From: Rhodospirillales bacterium
GTDB taxonomy: Bacteria > Pseudomonadota > Alphaproteobacteria > Micavibrionales > Micavibrionaceae
Direction of reading: 5' to 3'
Length of the DNA: 64,000 bases
NCBI GenBank assembly: GCA_020638155.1
Contig: JACKJB010000004.1
Span: 124,001-188,000 of the forward strand
The notes beneath the pieces were generated by a model. The model was given only the letters and a program-made list of their open reading frames with translations, did not search any database and had not been told where the DNA came from. Of the stretch, positions 42,667-50,665 are shown piece after piece; the first letter of the stretch is position 1, and every line of letters begins with the position of its first letter. The position numbers and the translations under genes were made by a program.

Positions 42667-42728
42667 GGCTTGCCTTTACGCCGGGAGCGCTTAAAATTGA
42701 CGGGCAAGCTTTTTTAGGAGTGCCCGCC

Positions 42729-43526
42729 TTGTACCATTATCTCGACGACCTTGAATCAAGATCGATTTACATCCTGCGCGAAGCCTATAACCGCATCGAC
42801 CCGCTGGCGATGCTGTGGTCGATCGGCAAGGATTCCAATGTCCTGCTGTGGATGATCCGCAAGGCATTTTACGGCCGTATCCCCTTTGATATTGTCCAGC
42901 TTGACACTGAAATGGAGCTGGATGAGGTTTACAGCTTCCGCGATCAACTGGCCAAAGACTGGGACATTCCGCTTAAAATCCAGCTTTGCCCGCCCGAAGA
43001 AGAGATGGATAAGACCCTGCCGCCCGCCACACGTGCCGCCACGCGTAAAACCGAAGGGCTGCGAAACCTGCTGCGCGAACAAAAATATGCCGGGGTGATT
43101 GCCGGGATCCGCCGGGATGAGCAATCCACCCGCGCCAAGGAACGGGTTTTCTCCCCGCGTACGCTGGACGGGGACTGGAATTTCAAGGACCAGCCGGCGG
43201 AATTCTGGGACCAGTACCGCACCGAAGTGCCCGAAGGCTGCCATGTCCGCATCCACCCGCTGCTGCACTGGACGGAGGTCGATATTTGGCGTTATACGCA
43301 GCGTGAAGAAATCCCGGTGGTGCCGCTCTATTTCTCCCGCGATGGTAAGCGTTACCGCTCTCTGGGTGAAAAGAACATCACCTTCCCGATCGACAGCGAC
43401 GCCGCGACCATCGATGACATCATCCACGAACTGGAAACCACCAACACGGCCGAACGCGCCGGAAGGGCGATGGATGCGGAGACAGAGGACAGTTTCGAAA
43501 AATTACGCGCGAAAGGGTATATGTGA
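42729..43526 (+). CDS. cysD: Sulfate adenylyltransferase subunit 2
   Basis: Catalytic PP-loop subunit that, with CysN GTPase, makes APS from sulfate and ATP. 265 aa, with LWSIGKDSNVLLWM (PP-loop), DTEMELDEVYSFRD, GIRRDEQSTRAKER and HPLLHWTEVDIWRY. I prefer a TTG start at 42729: AGGAG (42716-42720) is 8 bp away, whereas the GTG at 42720 overlaps that site. It is separated from its partner cysNC by a GIY-YIG gene and repeats (43568-43993), whereas cysD and cysN are normally adjacent. Confidence 0.95.
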   Translation: MYHYLDDLESRSIYILREAYNRIDPLAMLWSIGKDSNVLLWMIRKAFYGRIPFDIVQLDTEMELDEVYSFRDQLAKDWDIPLKIQLCPPEEEMDKTLPPATRAATRKTEGLRNLLREQKYAGVIAGIRRDEQSTRAKERVFSPRTLDGDWNFKDQPAEFWDQYRTEVPEGCHVRIHPLLHWTEVDIWRYTQREEIPVVPLYFSRDGKRYRSLGEKNITFPIDSDAATIDDIIHELETTNTAERAGRAMDAETEDSFEKLRAKGYM

Positions 43527-43567
43527 ACGATGTCCCGGTTTTCGCAAAGCGAAAACCCCGGACGAGG

Positions 43568-43638
43568 TCATCCCGAGCGCAGCCGAGGGATCTTTGGAAG
43601 AAGACAGTTTGTAAGATCCCTCGGCCGCGCTCGGGATG
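43568..43638. repeat. Inverted repeat pair after cysD
   Basis: A 25-bp word (43568-43592, starting TCATCCCGAG and ending CGAGGGATC) and its reverse complement with one substitution (43615-43638) frame a 22-bp loop. A third copy is at 43946-43970. Such words are typical of dispersed palindromic elements. Confidence 0.85.
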
Positions 43639-43657
43639 GCAATATTAAGAAAGAACG

Positions 43658-43993
43658 ATGAAAAACTATTACGTTTACATGCTGACAAACTGGACGGGCG
43701 ATGTGATGTATATCGGCATGACGAACGATCTTGAGCGCAGGCTGGCTGAACATCAATCAAAGGCAGTATCCGGCTTTACAAAGCAATATAATCTGACAAA
43801 ATTGGTGTATTATGAACAGGCTGCCGATGTTCAGGCAGCGATTGCACGGGAAAAACAATTGAAAAACTGGTCGCGGCAAAAGAAGGACAGGCTTGTGGAA
43901 ACGATGAATCCGGAATGGGAAGATCTGGCAGAAAGATGGTATGAAGATCCCTCGGCTGCGCTCGGGATGACAGGTGAAGGGATTGCCGTATGA
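43658..43993 (+). CDS. GIY-YIG nuclease domain protein
   Basis: 111-aa single-domain endonuclease-like protein of the YhbQ/UPF0213 type: YYVYMLTN and VMYIGMTNDLERRLAEH (GIY-YIG core with Tyr, Arg), then the YYEQ Glu-containing strand and KQLKNWSRQKK. Its cellular role is unclear; relatives are widespread in the neighbourhood of repeats. It is inserted between cysD and cysNC. The last ~16 codons are read through a copy of the palindromic repeat (EDPSAALGM), and its TGA overlaps the cysNC ATG, so its translation is coupled to cysNC. Confidence 0.9.
   Translation: MKNYYVYMLTNWTGDVMYIGMTNDLERRLAEHQSKAVSGFTKQYNLTKLVYYEQAADVQAAIAREKQLKNWSRQKKDRLVETMNPEWEDLAERWYEDPSAALGMTGEGIAV
43946..43970. repeat. 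Third copy of palindromic word, inside GIY-YIG gene
   Basis: Same 25-bp word as 43568-43592 in inverted orientation. It supplies the C-terminal codons of the GIY-YIG protein. Together the three copies bracket the nuclease gene. Confidence 0.85.
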
Positions 43994-45933
43994 ACACCAA
44001 ACCCACACAATCTGAAAGCGTTTTGAAATATCAGCAGCTCCGCGTGGTGATCGTCGGGCATGTCGATCACGGTAAATCGACCCTGATCGGGCGGCTGCTT
44101 TATGATACGGACAGCCTGCCTGCGGGGAAGGCGGAAGAGATTGAAAAGGTCAGCGCGCGGCGCGGGGCGGAGTCGATTGAATGGTCTTTTGTCCTGGATG
44201 CGTTCCAGGCCGAGCGCGACCAGGCGGTGACGATTGACACGACGCAGATCTGGTTTTCGACGGCCTTGCGCGATTACGTGATTATCGATGCGCCGGGGCA
44301 CAGGGAATTTTTGAAAAACATGGTGTCCGGGGCGGCCGCAGCCGACGCCGCGATCCTGGTGGTCGATGCCGCCGAAGGGGTGCAGGAACAAACGCGCCGC
44401 CATGCCTATCTGCTGCATTTGCTGGGCTTGCGGCAGGTTGCTGTGGTTATCAATAAGATGGATTCGCAGGGATACGATGCGGAGCGTTTTAATGAGGTTG
44501 CCAAGGATGTCGTGTCCTACCTGCAATCGATCGGTATGACCCCGCAGCATATCGTCCCGCTCTCGGCCCGGCATGGGGATATGATGGCCGGGCGGGGCGA
44601 TCATATGGACTGGTATCAGGGCAAGACGCTGGTTGAAATCCTCGATAGTTTCGAAGTCGCCGCCCCGCCGGTGGCGCGAGCGCTGCGTTTTGCCGTGCAG
44701 GATGTGTACCGGCAGGATGAAAGCCGGATTATTGTCGGCCGCGTTGAAACCGGGATCATCCGCAAGGGCGATACGGTCTGCTTCTCCCCGGCCGGGGAAA
44801 AAGCGAAGGTCACTTCCATCGCCGTCTGGCCGCCGCAGGATGACAAGGTTGAAGCGCGCGCAGGCGAAGCGGTCGGGATCACGCTGGACCAGAAAATCTT
44901 TGTCGAACGCGGGCATATCGGCAGTCATGAAAAAAATATGCCGATGCTCTCCAACGTCTTGCGGGCCAATATTTTCTGGCTCGGGCACGAACCGCTGGCG
45001 GTCGGCAATAGCTATAAGATCCGTTACGCCACGCACGAAGCGATGGTCACGGTGCAGTCGATTGACCGCGTGATCGATACGCAGGACCTCGCGCAGGACG
45101 AAGACGGCGCCGCCGTGGAACGCAACGCCGTGGCCGAGGTCACGCTGCGGGCGCGCCATATGCTGCCGATCGACCCGTATATCGATAATTTCCGCACCGG
45201 GCGGGTCGTGCTGTATGACGGCTATGACATTGTCGGCGGCGGGACGGTCAATATGGAAGGCTATGCCGACCAGCGCCGGATGATGAAGCCGGTTTCCGAT
45301 AACATCTATGCCGTCACCCACCTGACCAGCTATCCCGAGCGGGTGCGCCGCCAGGGCCATCACGGCGGGGTGTTCTGGTTCACCGGGCTGTCCGGGGCCG
45401 GGAAATCGACGCTGGGGATGCTGGTGGAAAAGCAGCTGTTTGAAAAAGGTTACAACACCTATGTGCTCGACGGCGATAACGTGCGGCATGGCCTGTGCGC
45501 CGATCTGGGCTTCTCGCCGGAAGACCGGGCCGAAAATATCCGCCGCGTCGGCGAAGTTGCCGCGCTGCAGGCCGATGCCGGACTGATTACGATTACCGCC
45601 TTTATCTCGCCGTATCAGGACGACCGTGACCGCGCCCGTGCCGCCGCGCCGGACCGGTTCCATGAAATTTTCGTCAAGGCCGACCTGCGCACCTGTGAAA
45701 AGCGCGATCCCAAGGGGCTTTATAAAAAAGCCCGGGACGGCAAAATTCCTGAATTTACCGGGATTGATTCCCCTTACGAGCCGCCGCAAAACCCGGAGCT
45801 GGTCGTCGATACGGAGAAAAACGATATCGAGCTCTGTGTCCGCCAGATTGTCAGCTATATTGAGCAGCAGGTGACTGAAGGCGTGACCAAAAAAGCCGAG
45901 GCCAAGGATAAGGACAAAGCCCTTGCCGTCTGA
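43990..45933 (+). CDS. cysNC: Bifunctional sulfate adenylyltransferase subunit 1 / APS kinase
   Basis: 647-aa fusion. CysN GTPase at about 1-440 (GHVDHGKSTLIGRLLYD, DAPGHREFLKN, INKMD) drives APS synthesis with CysD. The CysC kinase at about 450-630 (FTGLSGAGKST Walker A, DGDNVRHGL, FISPYQDDRDRAR) phosphorylates APS to PAPS. The fusion is common in alphaproteobacteria and rhizobia (NodQ). Its ATG overlaps the preceding GIY-YIG stop codon, and its stop overlaps the start of the second cysQ, so the three are translationally linked. PAPS made here would be used in sulfate reduction or sulfation. Confidence 0.97.
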   Translation: MNTKPTQSESVLKYQQLRVVIVGHVDHGKSTLIGRLLYDTDSLPAGKAEEIEKVSARRGAESIEWSFVLDAFQAERDQAVTIDTTQIWFSTALRDYVIIDAPGHREFLKNMVSGAAAADAAILVVDAAEGVQEQTRRHAYLLHLLGLRQVAVVINKMDSQGYDAERFNEVAKDVVSYLQSIGMTPQHIVPLSARHGDMMAGRGDHMDWYQGKTLVEILDSFEVAAPPVARALRFAVQDVYRQDESRIIVGRVETGIIRKGDTVCFSPAGEKAKVTSIAVWPPQDDKVEARAGEAVGITLDQKIFVERGHIGSHEKNMPMLSNVLRANIFWLGHEPLAVGNSYKIRYATHEAMVTVQSIDRVIDTQDLAQDEDGAAVERNAVAEVTLRARHMLPIDPYIDNFRTGRVVLYDGYDIVGGGTVNMEGYADQRRMMKPVSDNIYAVTHLTSYPERVRRQGHHGGVFWFTGLSGAGKSTLGMLVEKQLFEKGYNTYVLDGDNVRHGLCADLGFSPEDRAENIRRVGEVAALQADAGLITITAFISPYQDDRDRARAAAPDRFHEIFVKADLRTCEKRDPKGLYKKARDGKIPEFTGIDSPYEPPQNPELVVDTEKNDIELCVRQIVSYIEQQVTEGVTKKAEAKDKDKALAV

Positions 45934-46765
45934 GCAGCAAAATAAGCTCCTCGCCCATCCCGGCGCACTGTGTAACATGATCCGCCGCGTCGCGGTCGAG
46001 GCGGGAGAGCTGACGCTTGATTATTTCGAAGAAACCGGCATGACCGATGTCGAGGCCAAGGCGGACGGCTCTCCGGTGACGCTGGCCGACCAAAAAGCCG
46101 AAGCGGTGATTGAAAAGGCGCTCGCCGATATAACCCCGGATGTGCCGATGGTCGGGGAGGAAGCTACGGCGGCCGGCCGAATCCCGGACCTTGGCAACAC
46201 AGAGTATTTCTGGCTGGTTGACCCGCTCGACGGGACCAAGGAATTCATTACCGGCAGCGGCGATTACACGGTGAATATTGCACTGATCCATAAAGCTGTG
46301 CCGGTTCTTGGCGTCGTTTACGCCCCGGTCAAAGGCGAGCTTTATGCCGGGCACGGGCCGGGGACGGCGGTGCGCTACCTGGAAGACAGCGATAAAGAAA
46401 AACCGATCTATGTCCGCACACCGCCTGCCGAAGGCCTGACGGTTGTTGCCAGCCTGAACCATAGTAACCAGCAGCGCCTGGATGCGTTCTTAAATGATTA
46501 CAAGGTTGCCAAAGTCTTAAAGCGCGGCAGCTCTCTGAAAATCTGTGCGGTAGCGGCGGGCAAGGCGGATTTATATCCCCGGCTCGGGCCGACCTGCGAA
46601 TGGGATACGGCGGCAGGCGATGCGGTGCTGCGGTCTGCCGGGGGGATCATTACCGATTTGCAGGGGAAAGATTTCTGTTACGGCCACTGCGAACGGAAAT
46701 TCCTGAACAGCGAATTCATCGCCTGTTCCGAAGCTTTAAGGGTAAGCGATGAAAAAGCATCGTAG
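45923..46765 (+). CDS. cysQ: 3'(2'),5'-bisphosphate nucleotidase CysQ (copy 2)
   Basis: PAP phosphatase, 280 aa, closer to canonical CysQ than the copy at 40290: GSPVTLADQKAE, VGEEATAAG, DPLDGTKEFI, SSLKICAVAAGKADLYPR and CEWDTAAGDAVLRSAGG are all present. It probably starts at TTG 45923 (AAGGAC 7 bp upstream), overlapping cysNC; the next ATG is at 45977. As the last gene of the sulfate-activation operon it removes the PAP by-product. It ends in a 14-bp tandem repeat next to the convergent VasI-like gene. Confidence 0.95.
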   Translation: MPSEQQNKLLAHPGALCNMIRRVAVEAGELTLDYFEETGMTDVEAKADGSPVTLADQKAEAVIEKALADITPDVPMVGEEATAAGRIPDLGNTEYFWLVDPLDGTKEFITGSGDYTVNIALIHKAVPVLGVVYAPVKGELYAGHGPGTAVRYLEDSDKEKPIYVRTPPAEGLTVVASLNHSNQQRLDAFLNDYKVAKVLKRGSSLKICAVAAGKADLYPRLGPTCEWDTAAGDAVLRSAGGIITDLQGKDFCYGHCERKFLNSEFIACSEALRVSDEKAS

Positions 46766-46786
46766 ATTATTTATCGTAGATTATTT
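46759..46786. repeat. Tandem 14-bp duplication at convergent gene ends
   Basis: Two perfect copies of ATCGTAGATTATTT. The first contains the stop codon of cysQ copy 2 and the second the end of the VasI-like gene. It is probably a local slippage event. Confidence 0.85.
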
Positions 46787-47515
46787 ATAGCAATGTTCGA
46801 CCAGCAGCTCCAGAACCACATTGATCCCCGATAAGTCGTAGACAAGGGTCTGTACGGTGTTATTCGGCGGAACAAGTTTAAAGATCGCCTGCTGGTTGGT
46901 ACGAAGCTTTTTGACGAAATCAACGGGTTGAGAAGAAAATACGGCGCGTTTATCGGTCGATATTTCCCACTCCATAAGGCTTTCGCGGCCGTTATCAAAC
47001 TGGACGGTAACGGGCATGACCATCAGGACATCGGCGGCTTGCCATTCAGTCAGGGTGGCTTTCCAGTCTATATAAACATCGGTTTTCCCCGAGCGGCACA
47101 TAATCACAAGTTCCGGTCTGCGGCGCAGCCCGGACGTGTCTACGATTTCCTCAATAGCATGGTTTTTAAGATACATGATGTTGTCACCTGCCGAACTGCG
47201 GCGTTTGATGACTTCCCAGAAACCGTATTTTTCAAGAATTTCTTTTTCTTTTTCAGCCTTTTCCGGGGCCAGCAAGCCGGCGCTGCCGGCGAGGCTGTCA
47301 TAACAGAACAGGCGTTCAATCCTGTTCTTAAAACGGGTGCATGTCTGGAGTTTTTCTTCGGTCGTTGGTTCTGTCTCTTCTTCGGCGGCTTCGTTTTCTG
47401 TCTGGGCTGTGTTCTGTGCCTGCGCCGTTTGCGGAACAGCGCTAATCACCCATAGCGCAACGAGAGCGACAGGCAGGACGATACGGATCAAAGACAATAA
47501 CGATACGTGCTTCAT
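46781..47515 (-). CDS. VasI/TagO-like exported protein
   Basis: 244-aa exported protein: signal peptide at 1-33 (cleavage near AQA), an acidic linker, then a domain with C-x11-C spacing (TCTRFKNRIERLFCYD), GDNIMYLKNH, PELVIMCRSGKTDVYI, MEWEISTDKRAVF and a final Cys. This pattern is that of the VasI/TagO family found in type VI secretion clusters; no other T6SS gene is near. It is coupled to pleD by an ATGA overlap (47512-47515) and is third in the divK-pleD operon, so an envelope role tied to c-di-GMP or cell-cycle control may be likelier. The family call is from recall of its pattern. Confidence 0.65.
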   Translation of the reverse strand: MKHVSLLSLIRIVLPVALVALWVISAVPQTAQAQNTAQTENEAAEEETEPTTEEKLQTCTRFKNRIERLFCYDSLAGSAGLLAPEKAEKEKEILEKYGFWEVIKRRSSAGDNIMYLKNHAIEEIVDTSGLRRRPELVIMCRSGKTDVYIDWKATLTEWQAADVLMVMPVTVQFDNGRESLMEWEISTDKRAVFSSQPVDFVKKLRTNQQAIFKLVPPNNTVQTLVYDLSGINVVLELLVEHCYK

Positions 47516-48939
47516 TCAATCTCCCGGCGAGCATCGGACTTGTATTTCTCTGGTTCCAGTTTACCAAAATTTTCAAAAACAGTACAGTTTCTGCCGCCGT
47601 TCTTGGCTTCGTACAAAGCTGTGTCGGCACGGTCCAGCACTTCCTGAACGGAATAATCTCCGGGTTCTATCAGGGCGCCGCCGATCGATGTTGTGATCTC
47701 CAGGGATATATCTTTGCTCCGGCAGCGCACCGGCGCATCGGCAATGGAGCAGCGCAAACGCTCGGCAATAATCATGGCGCGTTCAGCAGGAACATCGGGC
47801 AGGATCGCGACAAACTCTTCACCGCCCAACCGGGCGACCAGGTCAAACCCCCGTAAATTATCACGCAGCCGGTCGGCGAATTCCTGCAGGACTTCATCGC
47901 CGATCACATGGCCGTAAGTATCGTTGACCAGCTTGAAATGGTCGATATCCAGGATCAGGACGCCGACATTCCGGCCGCTGATTTTACTGTCATCCAGCTT
48001 TTTCTGCAGGTGGACCTCGAGATAGCGGCGGTTAAACAGGCCCGTTCCGCCGTCCCGCACAGCCATTTCCAGGCTGTTTTCGTAAGAATCGCGCAGCCGT
48101 TTCTGGAAACGCTTCCGGCGGATCTGGGTTCGCGCCCGTGCCAGAAGCTCGTTCCGGTCCACAGGGCGCATAATATAATCATGCGCGCCGATTTCCAGCC
48201 CCCGGGCGATCCGCTCCATATCGTCTTCGGTGGCAATCATGATAATCGGTACGGCGCGGGTACGCTCATTGGAACGGAGATGAGAGCATAGCCGCAGGCC
48301 ATCCTCTTTTTTGAGATTCAGGCTGATAATCAATAGGTCGAAATCATGTTGCGAAGCATATTCCATCGCTTTCATCCCGCTATCAACCGGTATGACGTTA
48401 TCATTGTCCCGGTGAAGCGTTTCCGCGATTTTATCGGCTTCGAAATTCTGGTCCTCGACGATCAGGACGCGGGCATGATCGACCGGTTCGTCCATGACGC
48501 TTTTATTGTCATCGACGACACCAAGCTGTGAGGCCGTATTTTCCCGGGCCTGCCATTCATCAATGGTCATTTTCAGGCGCACGAGCGAGCTAACCCGCGC
48601 CATCAGGGCGATATCGTTGACAGGCTTGCTGAGAAAATCATCGGCCCCGGATTCCAGGCCGCGGACCTTATCAACAGCATCAGTCAATGCCGTGACCATG
48701 ACAACGGGAATATGGGCAACCATAGGGTTGTCTTTGATCCGCTTACAGACTTCAAAGCCGTCCATCCCCGGCATCATGACGTCCAGAAGGACAAGGTCCG
48801 GGCGGTCCTCTTCAACTTTTTGCAGGGCTTCTTCGCCGCTGGTTGCGGTCAGAACGTCATAATACTCGCTGCTCAGCTTGGCTTCGAGCAGTTTTACGTT
48901 CGGCAGGATATCGTCTACAACCAGTATACGGGCGGACAT
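47512..48939 (-). CDS. pleD: PleD-type REC-REC-GGDEF diguanylate cyclase
   Basis: 475-aa response regulator that makes c-di-GMP when phosphorylated. REC1 (about 1-120) keeps the acceptor Asp in LVLLDVMMPGMDG. REC2 (about 155-275) has lost it (LLIISLNLKKEDG), as in Caulobacter PleD, and serves as dimerisation adaptor. The GGDEF domain has LARLGGEEF-type active site VARLGGEEFVAIL and an inhibitory RxxD site (RGFD) five residues before it. It is 30 bp downstream of divK, the classical pairing, and overlaps the VasI-like gene. Expected role: the swarmer-to-stalked type polar transition. Confidence 0.96.
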   Translation of the reverse strand: MSARILVVDDILPNVKLLEAKLSSEYYDVLTATSGEEALQKVEEDRPDLVLLDVMMPGMDGFEVCKRIKDNPMVAHIPVVMVTALTDAVDKVRGLESGADDFLSKPVNDIALMARVSSLVRLKMTIDEWQARENTASQLGVVDDNKSVMDEPVDHARVLIVEDQNFEADKIAETLHRDNDNVIPVDSGMKAMEYASQHDFDLLIISLNLKKEDGLRLCSHLRSNERTRAVPIIMIATEDDMERIARGLEIGAHDYIMRPVDRNELLARARTQIRRKRFQKRLRDSYENSLEMAVRDGGTGLFNRRYLEVHLQKKLDDSKISGRNVGVLILDIDHFKLVNDTYGHVIGDEVLQEFADRLRDNLRGFDLVARLGGEEFVAILPDVPAERAMIIAERLRCSIADAPVRCRSKDISLEITTSIGGALIEPGDYSVQEVLDRADTALYEAKNGGRNCTVFENFGKLEPEKYKSDARREIE

Positions 48940-48969
48940 CTGTTCCCCTTATTGTCCTTTTTACACGCT

Positions 48970-49335
48970 TTACTTCAGATATTTCTCAATGACTTCTATA
49001 AAGCTCGTCACTGAGATCGGCTTGGAAATATAATCTTCACAGCCGCCTTCGCGGATTTTCTGTTCATCGCCTTTCATGGCAAAGGCCGTAACGGCAATCA
49101 CCGGGATCGTTTTCAGCTCCTCATCTTCCTTCAGCCATTTGGTGACATCAAGGCCGGAAACCTCAGGAAGCTGGATATCCATTAAGATCAGGTCGGGCTT
49201 TTTCTCTCGCGCCAGATCGAGCACTTCATTGCCGTTCCTGGTTTCGACCGTGTCAATGCCGTGCGCTTCCAGCAAATCATGGAAGAGCTTCATGTTAAGC
49301 TCGTTATCTTCAACTATCAGTACGGTTTTACTCAT
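48970..49335 (-). CDS. divK: Single-domain response regulator DivK
   Basis: 121-aa stand-alone receiver that controls the alphaproteobacterial CtrA pathway through DivJ/PleC/DivL-type kinases. VEDNELNMKLF is the DivK signature N-terminus; the acceptor Asp is in LILMDIQLPEVSG; Lys is in YISKPIS. Upstream of pleD in the same orientation as in Caulobacter. First gene of the divK-pleD-VasI-like operon. Confidence 0.96.
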   Translation of the reverse strand: MSKTVLIVEDNELNMKLFHDLLEAHGIDTVETRNGNEVLDLAREKKPDLILMDIQLPEVSGLDVTKWLKEDEELKTIPVIAVTAFAMKGDEQKIREGGCEDYISKPISVTSFIEVIEKYLK

Positions 49336-49472
49336 CTTGTCCCCATAGCCCGAAAAGGCGTCTGTCTAATGATCCTACCTGAATCTGCTTGCCAAAGAGT
49401 TAAATTTAAAGGGATTTTTGTCCTGAGTCGATCCCTTTACTACCGCTTTTTTTGTAGATTTTATGGCATATA

Positions 49473-50345
49473 TTACGGTGAACTGACGGCTTGCGCCCCG
49501 CAATCCTCGGCCTGGAGCTTTTCCAGCGCCACCAGCCGCTGTGTGACGGAAAAATCATGATATTCGACTAACATATCACTAATGACGCCGTTTTCATGGA
49601 AAACAACGTCCATTTCATAATCCGAGTTGGCATTCGGGTCCTGGGTCGGGAAGAACGCCATCCGGACTTTCCATGCCGGTGACGCCACCAGTTCGGCGTT
49701 CACTTCAGCCTGATCCTTAAACATCGACACAGCATCAAGCTTTTTGCCGATAAAAGCGCTGATTTCGACCGGGCCTTCATCATCGCTGCCGTCAAAAACC
49801 GTGGCGCTGTAGAATTTTTTGCCTTCTATCGCTTTTTCCAGCACGGCAAGGCTATGCCCCATTGGGAACAGGGTTGCCGGTTTCAGATCGTATGACAGTC
49901 CTTCCGGCAGCTTATACACGGCCTGCCCGCCGTTTCCGGCGTCCATTTCGGCGCGCCCGCGGATTTCCTGGTATAGCGAGCCATTGCGCTTCCGGCGCGA
50001 GGTGAAATCAAAGCTTTGCCCGTCAAAGGTCTCATAGGTCGAAAAATCGCTGGTAATGCGGATCGGCGGGCTGTCGGCATATTCGTAAAACAGGTTGAAG
50101 CGGTGATCTGTCGTCCATGCCTCGCAGCCCGGCTTCCATTCGTAAAACATCTGTCCGCTGATATTGACAATCTGTGACCCGCTGCTCTTAGAGACCATCT
50201 CAATGTCATAAAGCGCTTTATGCGGCGCCATTTTCTCCTTCAGACCAAGCGGTCCGGCCAGGGCAGGATTGCCAGCGGGCAGTAAAGAGATCATCAGGGC
50301 ACAAACAAGAATGCGTGGTATCTGGCGCAAGGTCTTTAAATCCAT
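49473..50345 (-). CDS. eipB: EipB/DUF1849 cell-envelope integrity protein
   Basis: 290-aa periplasmic beta-rich protein with a signal peptide at about 1-30 (ALAG). Family pattern: HKALYDIEM, GQMFYEWKPGCEAWTTDHRF, ETFDGQSFDFTSRRKRNG and a C-terminal DCGAQ. The two cysteines (Cys75-like in GCEAW and the tail DCGA) match the conserved disulfide of EipB, which supports outer-membrane integrity in Brucella and other alphaproteobacteria. It stands alone between divK and the second cyclase gene. Confidence 0.92.
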   Translation of the reverse strand: MDLKTLRQIPRILVCALMISLLPAGNPALAGPLGLKEKMAPHKALYDIEMVSKSSGSQIVNISGQMFYEWKPGCEAWTTDHRFNLFYEYADSPPIRITSDFSTYETFDGQSFDFTSRRKRNGSLYQEIRGRAEMDAGNGGQAVYKLPEGLSYDLKPATLFPMGHSLAVLEKAIEGKKFYSATVFDGSDDEGPVEISAFIGKKLDAVSMFKDQAEVNAELVASPAWKVRMAFFPTQDPNANSDYEMDVVFHENGVISDMLVEYHDFSVTQRLVALEKLQAEDCGAQAVSSP

Positions 50346-50665
50346 GTCAAATGAAAGACTTATATATAATGATGATATCGCAATAAGCGCCTAAGGCAAA
50401 CGCTAATCGGAATAAATGCAGGTAAAACCCGGAAAAGAGGAAACTCTTTCCCATACCGGCTAGGTAATTTTGGCCGTGGCGGCAAAATCGAGTCGGTGCC
50501 GGCCGGGCGGCATATTCTTCCTGTTCCTTTTTAAGTGCCTGATATTAATTAAAAAAATACCATGCCAATTTTTGGCACGGCTTTCGCAATACCTAAGATC
50601 GTGGGACGGTTACCCCATCACGAAAAAGTAGTTTGGTTGAAAGTTGAATTAAAAGGGTGAAGTCT
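50346..50665. other. Intergenic region with orphan terminator
   Basis: 320 bp between divergent eipB and the diguanylate cyclase gene. It contains the promoter areas of both and a strong minus-strand terminator (50549-50580) without an assigned gene. I looked for a c-di-GMP riboswitch because of the downstream cyclase and did not find its core motif. Confidence 0.5.
50549..50580 (-). terminator. Minus-strand terminator with no known gene
   Basis: 9-bp stem (CCGTGCCAA/TTGGCATGG, one G-T pair) with an AAA loop at 50560-50580, followed on the minus strand by TATTTTTTT. The nearest minus-strand gene upstream of it is beyond 52 kb, so it may end a small RNA that starts around 50600-50700. Confidence 0.65.

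Noticed and set aside
43831..45978. A 715-codon open frame on the minus strand
   Set aside because: It lies opposite cysNC, whose product matches known enzymes throughout. The antisense frame has low-complexity, His/Arg/Asp-rich composition and no domains.
50380..50480. Possible c-di-GMP riboswitch before the cyclase gene
   Set aside because: A GGCAAAC word is present, but the GEMM core and paired helices do not follow.
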